Position numbers and translations under genes: made by a program
Assembly: GCA_026545765.1 (NCBI GenBank)
Contig: CM048840.1
Location: 18,666,765 to 18,730,764 of the forward strand
DNA: 64,000 nucleotides
DNA from: Plantago major
Lineage: Eukaryota > Streptophyta > Magnoliopsida > Lamiales > Plantaginaceae
Direction of reading: 5' to 3'
The notes under the pieces: model-generated
Database searches by the model: none
What the model saw: only the letters and a program-made list of their open reading frames with translations
Told to the model about the DNA's origin: nothing
Shown: piece by piece, positions 59,365 through 64,000 of the stretch
How the letters are laid out: every line of letters starts with the position of its first letter
Position numbering within the stretch: the stretch's first letter is position 1

Positions 59365-60599
59365 TAGGGGTGTACATAAAAAATAACCGCCCGACCCGTC
59401 CGCCAAACCACCCGCCAATTACCCGCCAACGACGGTTAGAATTTTTGCCAAAAATCACCCGCGGATTAAAAAAAATTTCACCCGCCTTTAAACGGGTGGT
59501 TGGCGGTTGGACGGTTGACATCCGCGAACCCACCCACCCACCCGCTGATTCTGAATATGAAGTATTAGTAATGTATTTTAATTTTTATTATATTAGATAT
59601 TTAGATTGAATAGATAAACTCCTCCACATATTTCTTTCCACTTTCTAATCTTATCTCTACAATCTTATCTTCTCAATCTCAAGTACAGGAGCCGACTTCT
59701 CCTCTCCTTGCCCTCGATCCTCTTGTCTCCTCAGCCACAGCCCAACTCCACCACGCCGACCTTTGAACTGAATGTTTGATTAATGTACAACAAATTAGTA
59801 ATCATTTGGTTGATATCCACTCTAATGTTGATATTTTCTGGTTCTTTCAAGTTTCAGCTATATCCCCATTCCTCAGTCTCATCAACAATGCTTTTCGACG
59901 GAGAATTTCAGGTATTACTCCTCTTTCTAGGCAATCATTACGTGGATTTAATTATGTTATTTCATATTCAGCAACACATCTCTTCTTTTATTAGTGAAAG
60001 TGGATCTTGATCAGGTATATATGAGGCTGATTGTAATCTTGAAAGTGATTGTGTTGCTAGTTAATATATGAGGCTGTTTGTAATCTTGAAAGTGATTGTG
60101 TTGCTAGTTAATATATATATATGCAGAAACTCCATTCCATTTCCAGCTCATAAACTCATCAATTAGCTTGAGAGCATATAATGTGTTGTTACTGAATTGT
60201 TTCTTCCTTTTCTTTTTTCCAGATTGCTTAAGCGTTTCCATCATTTCGGATCAGAGGGCGGAGGGAATATTATTTTGTCATGACCTTTGTAATTTGAGGC
60301 TTTTGAGCAACTCATGAACTTATATTGTATTTGGAATTTTATGTACTTAGACTACTTGTATCAAAGTTTGAGAGATTGTGTTATGTCATTGTTTTGATTC
60401 GTCATATATGTCATTGTTTTGATGCGTTAATAAACCGCCAATCCACCCGCCATCCACCCGCCTTCAAGTAGTCAACCGACCCGCGACGGTTGAGAGAAAA
60501 TCCCACCCGCCGCGATTAATGATTTGACCTACCCGCCATAGGGCGGGTCGGTTAGAACTTTGGCAAATAACCACCCGCACCCGCCCACGTACAGGCCTA
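59365..60599. mobile_element. hAT-like non-autonomous transposon (about 1.24 kb)
   Basis: Left end TAGGGGTGTAC, right complement TAGGCCTGTAC. Flanks ATACTTGT and CCACTTGT share six of eight bases, fitting an old 8-bp duplication. Both subterminal regions (59390-59560 and 60430-60585) carry many ACCCGCC/GGCGGGT words. The interior has a direct duplication of about 47 bp (TATGAGGCTG...TGTTGCTAGT, 60021 and 60068). No transposase ORF. Confidence 0.65.
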
Positions 60600-61175
60600 C
60601 CACTTGTGCTCACATTTACTACATCAAGAGGCAACCATTAGATTAATTTGACTTTAGATTACATACTTAAATAAGAAGATATCAAGACATATTACTGAAA
60701 TATAATCTGTCAGTATTAAGATATTTCTCAAGACATAATTATCAGTACAAAACAGCCAAGATACGCCATTTCTTTCAGCTTAGAGGGGCAAACTGTACCT
60801 TCATATGTCTATCGGAATATATTAATACGCCGGATTCCAATTTCAAACTTATCTCTCTCATTTTAAGTAAGTAAAAGTCTCCTTGATCTATAGGTCTACC
60901 ATGAATAGTAACCATGAACAGTAAAAACTGTTTTGAATAGTAAAATTTTGTCATAATTATAGTAAATACATAATTTAGACTTGTCTTAACACAAACCACA
61001 CTTAACCTATCATTAGGCCGATATTATTAATAAAATATGATTACAAAACTTAAGAGTGAAGAAGAAATTACTTACAAGACAAGCTGCAAGCGTATTATAC
61101 AATCTTCACACAGATTACTAAATTTAAAATATAAAAACTGAGAGGAAGTAGTTGTGTTATCCAGTCCTGTCCTTC

Positions 61176-61261
<86 letters not shown>

Positions 61262-61900
61262 TATTCTAAAAGAGAACTACCCAAAGGTAGTTGTTACACC
61301 AATCAATTTAATTTTGACCAATTGATTAATTTTGACTTCATATTTCACCTATAAAAATAAAGCTAAAAAAGAAAAGAAAAAAAGAAGAGAGTTACACATC
61401 ATCTCCCACTACTTCCACCATTATAATCACCAAAATTTATATTTTTATTAATTACTCATATAATTAACTTATATTATGATTGAATTTTTAATTAACTAAA
61501 TATAAGTTTAAATATATATTATAATATTTAGATCATGCATATTTAAATTTTAATATAAGACTAATTTATTTGGCACATGAATTTTCACGTGCACAATTTT
61601 GCTAGTATATATATATATATGTGTGTGTTTAACTTCAAATATCGTGTGTATAATAAACATGAATTACATGCATTTCTTAAAATCACATGCGATATATGTG
61701 GCTAAACATGAAATATTTGTGATAAAATATGTAATGTTTAATTTGATTTATTTTGTAACAAATGAAAATTTAGTTTGGGACAGAACAATTAGTATACCAA
61801 TTAATTAATTGTAATAAATTCAACCATACCAGAGTGGATAATAATGTCCGCTATTTATGACGAAATTGCTGGAGCCATTTAACACGATGCGGGGTAACAT
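60600..61900. other. AT-rich upstream region, (TA)n at 61179-61260
   Basis: No gene seen. The dinucleotide run is about 41 units. An open frame across it is an artefact of the repeat. Confidence 0.75.
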
Positions 61901-62025
61901 GGTACATTCAAGAGGTGAAAGGTGTGTAACCAATGAGAGGCGAGAAATAGATCCGATATCCACAGCCACAATTTTAGATCCGCTGAGTCACACGAGTCTC
62001 AATTATGGCCCTCAAATTCAGACTC

Positions 62026-62033
62026 GGGCCCAC
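62026..62033 (+). promoter_or_regulatory. LNK2: TCP-type motif in the LNK2 promoter
   Basis: GGGCCCAC fits the TCP-binding consensus GGNCCCAC. About 30 bases later a CT-rich tract (62067-62125) of the Y-patch kind marks the likely start region. Confidence 0.4.
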
Positions 62034-62145
62034 AAACCCCTCTTCAATCCACCAAAAGTCTTCTCTCTCTACTCCCCCACACTTTCTCTCTCTACTACTC
62101 TCTCGAACTCTCTATCTGCACTGCAATCCTTTCGTTTTTCTCCCT

Positions 62146-62366
62146 GTAAGCAAAACAAGTAGCAGTAGAAGAAGTAAAGTAATTGTAGTTGCTGTTTCTG
62201 TTATTCGCATTTCGATTGATTCATTGATGCTCTCGTTTCTCTTGTTCCTGGAGAAAACTTGAGCTGAGAGGCGTTTGGCGATGTATGCGATACATTTTAC
62301 TAAGTATCTGGTGAAATTGCGTGTTACTGGATTTCGAATTGAGCTGTACTGTTCGTGGTTTTCTAG
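62146..62366 (+). other. LNK2: Putative leader intron of LNK2
   Basis: Donor CCT|GTAAGC at 62146 and acceptor TTTTCTAG ending at 62366, two bases before the LNK2 start. It contains an upstream ATG (62281) whose 31-codon frame overlaps the LNK2 start and ends at 62376. Splicing would remove the uATG; retention would expose it. Inferred from consensus only. Confidence 0.45.
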
Positions 62367-62368
62367 CT

Positions 62369-64000
62369 ATGTTTGATTGGGACGACGAAGAGGTTTGTCC
62401 ATTTCTCTATCATTTTCTCCTATTTAGTTAATCCTGGCTATGAAATTACTGACCAAAAATTAATGAAATCAGTATATATTTCCTTGTGTTAATTGCTTCA
62501 TGTAGCTAATTAGTATCTACTTTTACTGCTCTATTGCTGTGGTTGCTAATTAACTAGCTTCGATTTTTTTTTATCTAATTATGTTTGAGGTAGAATTACA
62601 AATACTGATGGATAGGCAGGACCAGGAAGGAACTAAGCTAATTTAACTGAAAAATGAACCATTCACCACACGTAGCGAAAATGGGCGACACCTAGGCTTT
62701 GATAGTGTAGTTCAGGTGGTAGGAAACCTATTTTATCATTGTAAATTGGACTAGTGTAGACTGTAGAAGATGGTGCTTGTTGCAGCATAGGTAGTGACTG
62801 AAAGATGAATTATACGAGTGGTGATGTGATGAGTTTGTCTAGTCATTATGAGATGATGCTATTTGTTGCTCCTTAGTGTTGGTGCCGTAGGCATCTACCC
62901 CATAAATGTCTATCTACGATTTAAGGTAAGATGAGAAGAGACTTTACTTGCTAGAGATTAGGACATGAGTAGCGCAAGAGATGCTGGAGAGGATAGGCAT
63001 TTGGACCTCAGTTTAGTCTATCATATTCTTGGTCACGAGTGAATTGGACGTAATAAGTGCCACAAAGTAAAACAGTACACACTGTGTTTGGGGATAGATT
63101 ATTTATATTAACCAAATTCGTCTAATCATTTATATAGTTTGCTTTAACATCCATGCCCAGTTCAACATGAATTCGAGATTGGAGCGGAGGGAGTATGTTA
63201 TAACACTATTGTTACCATGTCATAATTTATATCTGTCATTGTAAAGTGTCAAATAGTAACGGTATGTAATATTGAAGATTGTAGAATATGGCCAAATAGT
63301 ATTTTAAGTAACATGCAAATGTGATACTCATAAGTAGGGCGGCGATAGTTACGATCTACATGTGATGTGCCACAGAAAGAAAAATGAATTCATGGATGCG
63401 CACTCCTTCACTATCTGCTAATGCAATTTGCTAATCATTTGAATGGTGGTAAGACATGAAAAATCAAATTCCACCACAGGTGTTCCCATAGTTGGATGAC
63501 ACCAAATATGGTACTTCAGCTTAGAATCCAAGGTAGTGCGATAGTAGTCTGAGCAACTGATTTACTTTATAACAATTTGATCAGTGCAGTGTAGGAAATG
63601 CATCTTTATGTGTTTTAAACACCATTGGCATTTTATTCTGATAGGCCTTTTTTTATCAGAAGCTATAATAATACTTACTGCACCCAGCTCATTAATAGTC
63701 CCCATAATTTTCTCCTTCCAGCTGCTCCTCTCTGTTTTTTTGCTAACTCTCATGCATGTGATCAGTTGTACTTGAATCTACATCTCATAGCTCTCTCAGT
63801 CTGAAAGACTTCACTGAGAATAACTTATGCTTGCAGGCCAGACTACAGCTCATTTTCTTACTGTACTTTTACTTCTGTTGACCTCAGCTAACAAATATTA
63901 TATGGGGCGAGGCCGGAGAAAGTGATGATCACATTGTTCCATATCCTGAAAAAATTGAAGAGAAACGACAAGTTTTATTCGCAGATATACTTAAGAAGGA
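62369..64000 (+). CDS. LNK2: LNK2 (night light-inducible and clock-regulated 2), first two coding exons
   Basis: Exon 1 at 62369-62392 encodes MFDWDDEE, then an intron 62393-63887 (GTTTGT...CCTCAG), and exon 2 from 63888 opens LTNIIWGEAGESDDHIVPYP and is cut by the window end. MFDWDDEELTN followed by IWG is the conserved start of plant LNK2 proteins as I recall them. LNK2 is a nuclear co-activator that binds REVEILLE MYB factors and links light to the circadian clock; the interaction motifs lie further downstream, outside the window. The start codon is chosen because the conserved N-terminus begins there. The 1.5-kb intron shows no ORF of note. It is the only host gene I can support here. Confidence 0.85.

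Noticed and set aside
61154..61354. 66-codon frame
   Set aside because: Made of the (TA)n repeat, giving an Ile/Tyr run.

Overview
The window is nuclear DNA of a flowering plant, most likely a eudicot. Evidence is Ty3/gypsy elements of the plant Tat clade, a plant L1-type LINE, CACTA, Mutator-like and hAT-like remnants, GT-AG introns, and at the right edge the start of a gene whose first exons match the plant clock cofactor LNK2. About 58 kb is nested transposable elements. I found no rRNA, tRNA, CRISPR or prokaryotic gene.

Layout. (A) 1-6304: 5' part of a leftward Tat element (LTR 5347-6304; gag and pol on the minus strand). It is inserted into the antisense gene of an older Tat element (B), whose visible part is 6305-23952 (5' LTR 23023-23952). 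(C) 14790-22281: a third Tat-type element inserted in the gag of B with a 5-bp duplication ATGTC. It has lost its primer site, gag and pol and keeps two LTRs plus an antisense gene block. (D) 26641-43369: an almost complete rightward Tat element with duplication AGTTT, split by two solo LTRs of another family (33661-35089, duplication TAGAT; 41896-43327, duplication AATAG). D sits between the arms of an old inverted repeat of about 2.2 kb per arm (24105-26368 and 44259-46442). To the right follow AT-rich repeats, a Mutator-like MITE (48734-49702), a CACTA remnant ending at 52792, a decayed LINE (about 53386-58382), a MITE-like element (58459-59218), a hAT-like element (59365-60599), and the LNK2 promoter and first exons (61900-64000).

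The Tat elements share one plan: LTR, primer site TGGCGCCGTCTGTGGG or a close variant, gag with an unusual zinc finger, protease, reverse transcriptase, two RNase H domains, integrase, then about 6 kb carrying genes on the opposite strand, a polypurine tract and an LTR. The antisense block is the most interesting part. It holds aORF1 (about 885 codons, three GT-AG introns, a Transposase_28-like domain and a coiled coil), aORF2 (92-93 codons) and a doubtful aORF3, each behind a TATAAATA-type box. Copies are in B, C and D. All visible coding copies carry breaks, and each integrase has lost a catalytic aspartate, so these copies look dead, but aORF2 keeps its frame apart from a different single stop in each copy.

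The only host gene supported is LNK2, entering from 62369 and running off the right edge.
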